A DNA stretch of 64,000 nt, taken from Costus lasius (taxonomy: Eukaryota; Streptophyta; Magnoliopsida; Zingiberales; Costaceae). Under the pieces are notes generated by a model. It was not told the origin of the DNA and did not search any database. It saw only the letters and a program-made list of their open reading frames with translations. Shown piece after piece: positions 1 to 9,656 of this stretch. The translations under genes and the position numbers were made by a program. The stretch is from assembly GCA_027563935.2 (NCBI GenBank), contig CM050449.1, forward strand, positions 59,971,949-60,035,948, written 5' to 3'. Positions within the stretch are counted from its first letter, which is position 1, and each line of letters begins with the position of its first letter.

Positions 1-780
1 GCATATTGATTTCATTATTCCAAGCAACTTAGATGCTAGAATTCCTTATAGCAAGTTTACTAATGAATATGGTCGAGAAAGGGAATTCAATGCAGGTATC
101 CCTAACTTGCAGCATGGACAATGCAGAATGACTCTTGCCCCTCCAAAACTTCTTCACCACCGCAACAACAATTCTTCGGGGAAGAATTTTTTTCACCCGG
201 AGAGAATTGATGGGGGCAAGGACCACGAACCATGAAGGTACAAGTAGAGCCTACGGTTGCCATAAACAAAACTACTCAGAGGCCCATGAATAAGCTAGCA
301 AGTCTCATTCCAAAGGCTAGCTCAAAATAATGGGAAGAACTACTTCAATCACTCCAAAAGAAGCGCACGACTTTCAAGCCCATGAAATTGCCAAAACGTG
401 ACTTGCATCCATGGCTAAGGAAACAAATTATGGGACAATAATCAGCCAGCCAAATCGGGGGATCGCATCAAACGCACGTCGACACAAATCTTCCTCGCTA
501 CAAGGAAGGAAGGCTCAACGTCTCTCCCTGCTCATCTGGCTCGTCTTCATCCTTCCAAAGGAAGCCCCAATGTCTCTCTGCAGCCTTTCAAAGAAGGAAA
601 CATCAACGTCTCTTCAAGCTTCATCTATATGTATCTCTTCACGTATGCATCTTTGTAACCGAATTTGATGAATGAAATAGTTTTTTCCAATGGAATCGGA
701 TGTCTCCTATCCACTTCCACTTTGAGGTGCTTATGTCACCTAGCTTTCCCTTCTTCCCTCTTCCATGATCTCTTCTTCAA
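1..780. other. Unassigned noncoding sequence
   Basis: No reading frame here resembles a known protein and I see no terminal repeats or target duplications. The sequence is AT-rich and looks like decayed intergenic or transposon DNA. It could belong to the interior of element H, whose leader starts near 3829 and runs left, but nothing ties it to H directly. Confidence 0.4.
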
Positions 781-1760
781 CCCCTAATCCTCCTGCTCCG
801 ATTATCCGCACTCTTAAGCCATCTCCAGATTTTCTGAATCTTTGTGAGCACGCCGCCGACGATCCGCTGGTCTGATCCTCACAAGATTTTGCACATCATT
901 CTTCCTCTCCAAGACGAGTCTTCAACCGCCGGCATCCGCTAATCCTCCTGTCCGATCACCGGAATCGAACGTCCGTTCGAATCCCCTGTTCTCGCCAGCC
1001 TTCCGCCCTAGTTCCGTCTTCCAGCACCGTTCTCCTCCGACCGGCCACCAATCGCCCTCAAACTGTGTCCACCACTTCGCCATCGACAGACGAACCTCCA
1101 CTCGTAACAGGTCCGATGATCATGGACCACCGGACAAACGCCGCCCAACTCTACTCTCCGATCGTGTTTCCCTGTTTTTGCCATGCTCCCGCCTCAGACC
1201 CGACTTCCAGCATCGTTTCTCCTCTGGCTGGCCATCATTCATCCCCAAACTCTGGCCACAACCTCTCCTCTACCATAGCAACCTCCAATCATAGAAGGCT
1301 TGGATTTGGTGCACTAGGTGACAAACGGCAACGACGAACGCCGACGCCCTTGCTCCGCTCGCACACGTCCCCTGTTTCAGATCTTCCCTCTTGCTTGTCT
1401 GCTGTTTAACTTGATTAGCCTTATTGACGCAGAATTTTAGCGTGTTTGGACAGGCATCCATCTCTGATGTTTGATGCTAATAGAAAGATCAAATCCTCTT
1501 CTACCATTTCGATTATTTGGGGAGAGCCCATAATCAGCAGATCATCCAAAACCCCCTAGCAACTTTTGATATCTGATACATTCCTGCACCTGTTTTAAAA
1601 CTAATCCGATTAGTATTTTTTTGTGCAGGTATTTTAAGCAATCGGTGGAGCAAAAGTCCAGATCCTTGATAAGAATACGAAGAACACACTTTGTTCTACA
1701 TGCAGGTATAATTGGTTTGAATTTTGGATCACTGGATTCTCCTGCAACATATAGCTACTT
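781..1760 (+). other. C-rich stretch resembling decayed gene sequence
   Basis: Unlike its surroundings, 781-1410 is rich in C and in CCG/TCC triplets, as 5' exons of plant genes often are. A frame of 114 codons (1065-1409) is open but matches nothing I recognise. It is followed by T-rich DNA ending in a good acceptor (TTTTTTTGTGCAG, ending 1628) and a good donor (GCAG|GTATAA at 1706). This may be a captured or relic gene fragment; chance is also possible, and no function is claimed. Confidence 0.25.
1629..1705 (+). pseudogene. Candidate relic exon
   Basis: 77 bases lie between a strong 3' splice-site-like sequence (poly-T then GTGCAG, ending 1628) and a 5' splice-site-like sequence (CAG|GTATAA at 1706). 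No homology is recognised. The call rests only on the splice-site pair and on the gene-like base composition just upstream. Confidence 0.15.
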
Positions 1761-3299
1761 TTTGTAAATGATTAAAGTCGCCCTGAAATTCTGATCGCTA
1801 TTTTTTGGCTGTTTTATGAACTTTGATCTTTATTTTGAAAATCAAAGAAATACATCTATCCTTATTTCAGCTGTGCTCATCACGTGTCTCCACCCCACAT
1901 CACACCTTAACTAGAGACTTTAAGTTGAAGGAACTTATATTAAATGAAGCTCCACCTCCCAAATCAGCCCAAGGCGCCACCTTTGGAGGAGAATTCAAAT
2001 GCAAGGAAGAACCAGCCCACCTCTTGCCATTTGTGCCAAGTCTTCAATGCGCCTCTAGCAAGATCCACAAATCAAGGGGAAGAATTAAAGCCAAAATTGT
2101 GTTCATACCTTAGTTGGAAAGAAGCCACCGAATACTCATCCACAAAAGGAGTCCCTCTAATGTTTTAATCACGCCAACAAAAGGAAAGAGCCCAAGAGGA
2201 TTCGGTCACAAGAAAGCTCCATCAAAGAAAGAAATTCGAATTTCAAAATTCAATTTACTAGAAGGAAATGTTTTAATTGAGCATTAATTTTCCTTCCATC
2301 TCATTGTAATTGCGCCTAGGGTGAAATGTCACCCTTGCCCATGGCTTATTGAGCCTATAAGTTGTAACCACTCTTCTTGTTGTCGATTAGTTGCCTAGAT
2401 GAAAAAAACTTGTGTTAGCATTGGTGCTTGTGTCGACTAAGAATTTTCTACCTCCCCCTCTTCTAAAGGGCCGAGCCCTTTCCCCTTCCTTTCTTCTCTA
2501 TTTTATCACAACCAAACCTTGAGGCCTTCCTTGAGAGCAACTTGCGCACATCCAAAGGACCCTTGTTCCTTGTTCTCGTCAAAGGGATAGAAGTGCACAA
2601 AGAGGCTTCATCAAGTTTCAGCATCATGAAGAACTCATCCCTTGAAGGCAACCAACGGCTAAGTTCTTTCACCTCCCCTCTCGTTTGTGCTTTGAACTCT
2701 TTCCTACAGTAATTGAAGTTGTTTTTTAAACTCATAGATTAAGTGTCATTTCAATTTGTGGTTTCAAAGTAACTTAGTTCCGGGTTTTCTCTAGTTATAA
2801 AAATACAAAAATATTTTCCAACCCCGTTAGAAGTAATTTCGGTTTTTACTCTAAAAATACAAAAAAAATATTTTCTCAAAGCGTCGTTTGAATGCGTCCT
2901 TATATTGTGTTTGCCCCCTCCATCAGTTCGGTTGAGGATGAAGGTCAGCCCCCTTACTTGACTAGGTTGCACCATGACCTTATCCATCCATCATCCCTTA
3001 AGTGAACCAACTAGGTAACCCTAGAAGCCACTCAAGGTAGGTCAAATAAGGGGATGTGCCACCTTAGGAGGTGAGGTGCACTAACCCTAATCCTAGCCGC
3101 CACCCCCTTAGATGCGCCCCTAGGTTTAACCATAGAAGCCACCCTAGGGTTCGGCTAGGTGAGAGTTGCGCCACCTTGAGAGATGCGCAAGGGAGAGAGA
3201 GAGGAAAATGCCACAAAATGTCATCAAGGCCTTCGATTTGATTTACAATGTAGAATTGAAAATACAAAATTGAAAGCAGCACGCAGGCCTCACATTGAT
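1761..3299. other. Unclassified, probably transposon-derived noncoding DNA
   Basis: Short frames are present but none resembles a gag, pol or host protein. The part around 2280-2480 has LTR-like texture: a TATAAG-type box in a 'gagcctataagttgtaacc' context, then pyrimidine-rich DNA. I found no matching second copy and no TG...CA boundary. 3000-3200 repeats short 'ccaccttag / gccaccctag' phrases. It may be the interior of element H or a separate insertion. Confidence 0.3.
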
Positions 3300-3829
3300 A
3301 CATCACAGACATGGCAATAGGGCTTGACTTTGATCATATCAAATGCATAAGGAAAAACACCTAAGACATGCTCTTCTATATGCAATGAAAAACTACAGAA
3401 CCAGGTTTTAGTTTTTCTTTATAAAACATGTTCGTTAAATCTCCGTGATCTTATCAAAAATTCAGATCTTTCGTTTTCTCTCAGGAGTATACAAGTAGCC
3501 ATATATACCCCGATTATCGATGCCACTTGCAATCCCTAACTTGTAAGGATTAGGGCAATCACCCAGTCCATGCCCCGAAATCTATATACAAGTCTCACAT
3601 CAGGGGTCTATCCCATGAATAAGAGGAGAAATAAATTCTCACACCTAGGGTCTATCCCCATGTGTAGAAACCGAAAATCATGAATTTCATAAGAGCAAGA
3701 AATAACAAACCTACTATTTTTCTACACATAAAACATGGCATAAAGATTTTTAAGAAAATTTCTATGACTGGCGCATGCTAGAAAAAAACCCATACACTGA
3801 TGTATCTCGTAAGTTGGCTCTGATACCAC
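3300..3829 (-). other. Leader of element H, next to its primer site
   Basis: Reading on the minus strand, this noncoding stretch follows the H LTR and its primer site. It contains a near-repeat of 'ggggatagaccc' and 'gggatagacccc' phrases (about 3605-3660), possibly a structured leader. The left limit is arbitrary: no gag start could be recognised further left, so H is either truncated or interrupted near 3300. Confidence 0.4.
3817..3828 (-). promoter_or_regulatory. Primer binding site of element H
   Basis: GCTCTGATACCA on the plus strand is the complement of TGGTATCAGAGC, the standard plant retrotransposon site that pairs with the 3' end of initiator tRNA-Met. It lies one base from the LTR border (TG at 3830), which fixes H on the minus strand with its 5' LTR to the right. 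Confidence 0.9.
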
Positions 3830-4294
3830 TGTTGGGAATGCCCGGGCTAAAAGAAAATGAAAAAAGCGGAAGCGAGCCTGAAACGAGATCCTAATTCAAC
3901 AATAAGGACCGTCTTACGAAGAATACAAAGGATGTTAAGAGGGCAGTACCTTATCAAGCAACTTTTAGGAGTGGCTGATGATGAAGACGCACAAGGGCCC
4001 GTCCTCTACAATCGCGCACACATGGACTCCTCGTGTCCTCTCTAATCTCCGCGCTAGGTGCTAGCCCCGGAAGATGAGATCCACGCCTCTAGCCTTCTCA
4101 ACTTGCGCCAACGCCAAGGAGAAGAAGGGGTGTTGGCGACAAGGAGTGGGTAGCACTACCACTTGTCCCAACCTTTGATGCCGAAAAATGTTTATTTGTT
4201 GTCACCTCCTAGACCCTCACGCCAAGGAGCAGAGGGGAGGTGACAACTAGAGACAAGAGAAGAGTCTGGTACAAAACATCTCCCAGGTGGGCCT
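3830..4294 (-). repeat. H LTR, piece 1 (LTR 3' end on the minus strand)
   Basis: Bounded by the primer site on the left and by A1 on the right. Positions 4290-4294 (GGCCT) are repeated at 22490-22494. A stretch near 4055-4095 (ggtgctagcc...gagatccacgcct) matches the G LTR near 45482-45515. Confidence 0.75.
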
Positions 4295-6010
4295 TGTTGG
4301 GGTATGCCCTTAAGGCTAATGTTTGAGGCCTTGGGATTGTATAAGTATCATGTAATAAACTCTTATGTTTATAAAGGCATGGTTATTATTCAGGTTGTTA
4401 CCTTGTCTGCTGTAATAAGTGTACTTCTGAATAATGTCTCAAAGCTGTTCAGCTAGGCTGACAGGCTCTATGTCCTTAGTCGAGATATCTTGGTGAACAT
4501 GAGACAGCCTTGATATGATTGAGACTAATATGTGTGCTAATCTTATAGGATGCTTCGAGCATGGAATAAGATGTAGACTCATGGGTACATTGGATGTACT
4601 GGACAGACCCTTCTAGGATATTCAATTGTTTGTCACAATGTGAATAATCCTTGATAGCAGCAAGTGGCACATTTTCCTTTGACTTGAGATCACTTGTGTT
4701 TCTAAATGATGATTGTCATTGTTTTGAGGTAGTTCAATATCATTTGAAACATAATGATTATAGACTATCTTGGATGATGAGCTTGAGTCAGGTTAGGGCA
4801 CTAGTGATAGATAAAGGATTGCCGTCTCCTTGTTCAAGGAGTGTGATGTTCTAGAGGGCCCCCCTGTATGAGATGATTGAGATAGTGTATGGCCATACCC
4901 AGATGACTATGTTCATCTGATCTAATCATGCTCATCCTATTGGAGTTACAGGCTTGACATGCTTGTCCAATAAGAACATCCAGTGGCAAAGGAAACATGC
5001 ATGCCTCGTGAGTTTGATTCACACTTGTGCTGTGGTTTGGGTGTAGTCTTGGAAGACTCTTTCCTTTATATCGGGAGACAGTGATGTGTTGCTAGATACC
5101 CCTCACTGATCGTGATAATGTAAGTTGTCATTACCGACATTTAAAGGAAACCCTCAGGGTCGCACAATTTGATGATATGGCTTACTCATGTCAGATCGTG
5201 TGGACTGAATTGTTTTGGTTCAGTTAAAGGAGAGTAGACTCTGATTGTAAGTGAGATCTGGTCTGATCATGTTTGATTGATTAGAGCTTAAGATCGGTAA
5301 GCTTCGATCGAGAGTATTGATGCTAGATCAGTGAGATCAAGTGCATCTAGATATGTATGGTTAGATCTTGAACCTTCATGGTTCATACTAGATTTAGACC
5401 ATGGCATGTCTTGGTTTGGTCTTGGTTTGATTTGGTTGTTGAACCAAAGTCAATTGAACCAGTTCAAGGATGTGAACGCATGGTTCAAATTAATTAAGCG
5501 TTTTGATTAGTTCACTAAGTGTGAACGTGTGGAGTGAAGACTTACCATATATGGAAGTCTCAACGCCTAAACGCTTAAGCCAAGAAACGCCTTTGCGTGA
5601 TGGCTTCTCTCTTGGGCGAATGTGTGCTCTTGAGTGTGGATGATCGCCGAGAGTTGGAGAGAGGCATTCGGCAAGCCAAACCAAGAAGACATCCAAGGAT
5701 TCTCCTTCAAGCGATTTGGATTCTTCAAGCCCTTTGCTAGCACAAAGGACGACAAGGAGCAAGCCAACTTCTTCTTGTGTGCGCGCCTTGTGGAGGAGAC
5801 CTCTCTTGTTCTCTTGCTTCCAAGTCGCCATCTTCCTCATGGCTTTGGTATGGATCTAAACTTCATCAAGTTGATCATATTATCTTGCTAAGATCCATGG
5901 AAAACCCTTGCTTCCGCTTGTAATTGTCATGCGCCACCCTTAAGGGTTTTTCACCCCCCTCTTGAAAGGGGTTTCACATGCTTGCGCTCCCCCTTGAAGG
6001 GGACCCTACA
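4295..6010 (+). repeat. A1 5' LTR
   Basis: TGTTGGGG...CCCTACA, 1716 bp. It carries the 12-base palindrome GTATGGCCATAC at 4887-4898, an inverted repeat at 5539-5559 (arms GACTT/AAGTC around CCATATATGG), and the LTR start codon plus donor at 5839-5849 (ATG GCT TTG | GT). Transcription should start in this LTR, but no start site can be fixed from sequence alone. Confidence 0.95.
5539..5559 (+). promoter_or_regulatory. Inverted repeat in A1 LTR, possible core promoter or RNA hairpin
   Basis: A perfect inverted repeat apart from one central-arm position, with CCATATATGG in the middle. It lies about 280 bases upstream of the LTR start codon. Other family members have a different but still self-complementary sequence at the same place. 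Confidence 0.4.
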
Positions 6011-6012
6011 AT

Positions 6013-6024
6013 TGGTATCAGAGC
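6013..6024 (+). promoter_or_regulatory. A1 primer binding site
   Basis: TGGTATCAGAGC, two bases after the LTR end, complementary to the 3' end of initiator tRNA-Met. It primes minus-strand DNA synthesis. Confidence 0.92.
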
Positions 6025-6139
6025 ATGCGGTTGCAGCATGTTAATATGATTGCTTGATATATATTTTTGTGATCCATGTTTGCGCATGTAAAAGTATGCT
6101 TAGATCTAAGTTGCATGCCGAAACTTAACATGAGAATAT

Positions 6140-7826
6140 TGTTGGGGTATGCCCTTAAGGCTAATGTTTGAGGCCTGTGGGAATGTATCTGTATCATGTA
6201 ATGAACTGTTATGTTTATAAAGGCATGGTTATTATTCAGTTGTTTACATTGTCTGCTGCAATATATGTTCTTCTGAATAATGTCTCAAAGCTGTTCAGCT
6301 GGGCTGACATGCTATATGTCCTTAGTCGATATATCTTGGTGAACATGAGACAGCCTTGATATGGTTAAGACTAATATGTGTTCTAATCTTATAGGATGCT
6401 TCGAGCATGGAATAAGATGTAGACTCATGGGTACATTGGATGTACTGGACAGACCCTACTAGGATGTTCAATTGTTTGTCACAATGTGAATATTCCTTGA
6501 ATATGACAAGTAGCACATTTCCTCTGACTTGAGATCACTTGTGTTTTCTAAATGATGATTGTCATTGTTTTGAGATAGTTCAATATCATTTGAAACATAA
6601 TGATTATAGATTATCTTGGATGGTGAACTTGAATCAGGTTAGGGCACTAGTGATAGACATAGGATTGCCGTCTCCTTGTTTAAGGAGTGTGATGTTCTAA
6701 AAGGGGCCCCCCTGGATGAGATGATTGAGAAAAGAGTATGGCCATACCCAGGTGACAGTGTTCATCTGATCTAATCATGCTCATCATATTGGAGCTACAA
6801 GCTAGACACGCTTGTCCAATAAGAACATCCAGTGGCAAAGGAAATATGTATGCTTTGTGATTTGATTCACACTTGTGCTATGGTTTGGGTGTAGTCTTGG
6901 AAGACTCTTTCCTTTATATCGGGAGACAGTGATGTGTTGCTAGATACCCCTCACTGATCGTGATGACGTCAGTTATCATTACCGACATTTAAAGGAAACC
7001 CTTAGGGTCGCACAATTTGATGATATGGCTTACTTAAGTCAGATCGTGTGGACTGAATTGTTTGGGTTCAGTTTAATGGGATTTAATCTCTGATTGTGAG
7101 TGAGATCTAGTCTGATCATGTTTGATTGATTAGGGCTTGAGATCGGTAAGCTTCGATCGAGAGAATGGTTGCTAGATCGGACAGATCAGAAGCACCAAGA
7201 GATCGACGGTTAGATCGGGAACCTTAGGGTTTATTTAAGATCTAGACTAGATCATTGGCTTGATTGGTTCTTAAACCGAACCAATGTGAACCGGCTCATG
7301 AAATGAGCGCATGGTTCAAGGCTTGGCGAATTGTTCACTTGACGTGAACATTGAAGCGAGAGTGGTGACTATTTTTAGTAACCATGATCTCCACTTGGAG
7401 ACCACTCTCACGTTCGAATAGGGCTTTCTATTCTCGCCTATCCATCTCTTCCTCTCTAGTCTCTTGTGGTGTGCGGCGACGCTTGGAGTTTTAGAGGAGG
7501 ATTCGGCCAAGAGAGATCAAGGTCTTCATCCCTCACAATTCGATCAAAGACACTTTGGACCCTTGCTAGCACAAGGAGCGACAAAGAGTTTGCCATCATC
7601 CTCTTGTGTGCGATTCCCTTTGGAGAAGAGGCAATCGACTCTTTGCTTCCAAGGCAACATCTAGGCTATTGCGATGGTATGAATGTTTTTCATTAATCTT
7701 TACTAGCCCCTTTTCGAGTTGATCATTTAACATGCGAGTTGATCCTATAACCCTAGCTTCCGCAAGATGAATATAGTATGCGCTAATCACTTTAGGGTTT
7801 TGCTCCCCCTTGAAGGGGACTCTTCA
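6140..7826 (+). repeat. A2 5' LTR
   Basis: TGTTGGGG...GGGACTCTTCA, 1687 bp, identical but for about two sites to 13559-15245. It contains an inverted repeat with arms GGTGACT/AGTAACC around ATTTTT (7364-7383). No ATG occurs from 7388 to the LTR start codon at 7674-7676. The GT donor follows directly at 7677. Confidence 0.95.
7364..7383 (+). promoter_or_regulatory. Inverted repeat with ATTTTT centre in A2 LTR
   Basis: Arms GGTgACT and AGTaACC pair around ATTTTT, about 290 bases upstream of the LTR start codon. It could be a promoter element (TATTTTT as a weak TATA box) or an RNA hairpin near the transcript 5' end. The repeat at 13559-15245 has the same sequence. Confidence 0.4.
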
Positions 7827-7828
7827 AT

Positions 7829-7840
7829 TGGTATCAGAGC
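7829..7840 (+). promoter_or_regulatory. A2 primer binding site
   Basis: TGGTATCAGAGC, two bases after the LTR, followed by C so that 13 bases match the initiator tRNA-Met 3' end. Confidence 0.93.
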
Positions 7841-9124
7841 CAGTTGAACGCATGTTTAAATGATTGCTTTGATTTGTGATCCATGAATGCCGATGTATGC
7901 TTAGATCTATAACATGCGTAAATTCACATGTTAAATTATATCATGCCGAAACTTGTTTTTGTTTCATTTGCGCATGTATGTTGCATGTTGGCGCATCTTA
8001 GTTTTTATAAAAACTTGAATACTTGCGCGACTAACTATAGATCTAAAGCCTTGCATTAAACCCTTAGACGGGTTATTAGGGTTGAAGTCACCCCTAAGTT
8101 AGATCCAAAAGGTTTGATCAGATCATCTGACAGCCTGGATGGGTCGACCACATAGCACCTTGGCGCAAGCCAGAGGTGGCTAAAGGTCGACTGCAGACAG
8201 GCGTGTAGCGATGTCTGATTGAGACGACTAATGAATGCACCTGAGTTAGGCCCGGGGTCACACCCGCTTGCCTGACCTCAGTGTGGTAGTTCAGCCCTGG
8301 CGCATGCATGGTTGACCTTTTGGTCGACGCAAGTCAGTTATGACTTGGTGCATGCAAGGGCAGTGGATCTGACTAGGTTGGATGAGTGGATCCCTAGTAA
8401 TGGACCGTTGTAAGGTTGTAGGGCAAATAAGGAAAAATTAAAATTGATCCCATGGGGTTTTTTCGAAAATTTTAATTTTTATGATGGATCACATGATTGC
8501 TGATTGGATGCATATGTTTGTCTATTTAGTCTTATGTGGGCTGCCCATATTAATTGTGTGCTGTGCTGGGGCCTGCGTGCCTGGGATTTAAAATTGTTGT
8601 AAATTAATTATTGTGATCTGCGCATCACATTGCTTTAATTTATAAAATGTTATTGACCTGCGTGTCAATCTTGTCTAGATAGTTAAATTTGTAATTTAAT
8701 TAGACAAGAGCACAGAGCACACTTGGCAGAGGCGCATGCAGCAGTGGCTTGACCAGGTGGGAGGTCTAGGGTTCGACCCTAGGACCTGGCGCATTTTCCT
8801 GGTGGGCGCACCAGAGCTGCAATTGGCGCTTGGGCCCTGGTATGGGCCAGATGAGCAGCAAAAGACCCATGAAGAGCAAGTGAAGACTTAAACTAGGTTA
8901 AGGTCTTCTAGGGCTATGGGCTTTTACCACATAAGAACCATGCTTTCTTTTATTGCTTATATAAGTAGAACAGCATGTTTTAATTTATCTTCTGCTATCA
9001 CCATAGGAATTGTATGATAGTGAAGAAGATAAAAAGACCGTGAAAATCCAACGCTAAATATCAAGCTCGTAAGCCTTCTGACGCGAAACCTCACTGTTCT
9101 GATTATCGTTGGAGCCGTGTTGTA

Positions 9125-9346
9125 CCCACTCAGTGGGCACGTCCATCTATCTTCAGACGGTGCGGGATTACACTTGTGTGTTACAGAGTAGGGATTTATC
9201 CCTTCTCGTTGCTCAGCATAGCACATGGTGGTCCAGGGAGTAGGTCGGGTCAGCTTGACCATGTAGGCTACATATGTGGCGCATATGGTAGCACATGGAG
9301 GCAGCCATCTGTGGGGTCAGAGACTGTGTTGTACCAACTCAGTTGG
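9125..9346 (+). promoter_or_regulatory. A2 twin leader hairpins
   Basis: Hairpin 1 at 9125-9137 (CCCAC TCA GTGGG) and hairpin 2 at 9334-9346 (CCAAC TCA GTTGG) share flanks and loop. The third base pair is C-G in one and A-T in the other, so both arms changed together. Equivalent pairs occur in A1, A3, A4 and A5. Confidence 0.55.
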
Positions 9347-9656
9347 CACAGTCTGCTGGACTGCCCAGATGAAGGGGAATCGCACGGGTTGGCGATCGGC
9401 AGGGACTGCCTACCGGAGATTAGTGCTTGTACTCTCTGTGCATCTTATCTCGCCTGAGCGGGACGCGGAGACCAAGTACGAAATCTGGATCCCATCTCAC
9501 TAAAAGAGTTCTACTCTTTTGGGCTGTTTTGTTGGATTTTTCAAGCCAGATAAAATAGTGAGAAAAAGAATCTTTCTTAAGTCCTGATTGATTCTTTACA
9601 TTGATACTGACCTTGCTGTTCTTGCATTGTTGTAGATACCTGCAGCAACGAACACC

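Larger units (their letters stand above)
7677..9635 (+). other. A2 candidate leader intron (LTR donor to gag acceptor)
   Basis: The donor GTATGA (7677) directly follows the LTR codons ATT-GCG-ATG. The acceptor is a branch-point-like ACTGAC (branch A 9610), a pyrimidine-rich tract and TTGTAG (AG 9634-9635). After splicing, ATG(7674-7676) reads ATG-ATA-CCT-GCA-GCA-ACG-AAC-ACC and then the gag ATG at 9657, in frame. Unspliced, it reads ATG-GTA-TGA and stops. The primer site (7829-7840) is inside, so only unspliced RNA could serve as genome. The arrangement is the same in five copies; splicing itself is inferred. Confidence 0.6.
7827..9656 (+). other. A2 untranslated leader
   Basis: 1.83 kb between LTR and gag ATG with many ATGs and stops and no conserved frame. 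Recognisable parts: primer site, a tRNA-like T-arm with B-box GGTTCGACCC (8770-8779), and two paralogous hairpins CCCAC-TCA-GTGGG (9125-9137) and CCAAC-TCA-GTTGG (9334-9346), each in a GTGTTGTAC...GCAC frame. The palindrome seen in sister copies is degraded here (around 8115). Likely roles are genome RNA structure, packaging or dimerisation, which is inference. Confidence 0.7.

Noticed and set aside
5490..5840. 116-codon minus-strand frame in the A1 LTR (also at 21969-22319)
   Set aside because: It appears twice only because it lies in the two LTRs of one element; the sister LTRs do not keep it, and it lacks any known motif.
7464..7696. Overlapping plus-strand frames of 66 and 76 codons in the A2 LTR
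   Set aside because: They do not persist in A3, A4 or A5 and their first ATGs are not shared. The region looks like an untranslated exon leading to the LTR start codon.
8757..8790. Functional tRNA gene in the leader
   Set aside because: Only a T-arm and a B-box can be drawn; no acceptor stem or anticodon arm closes around it.
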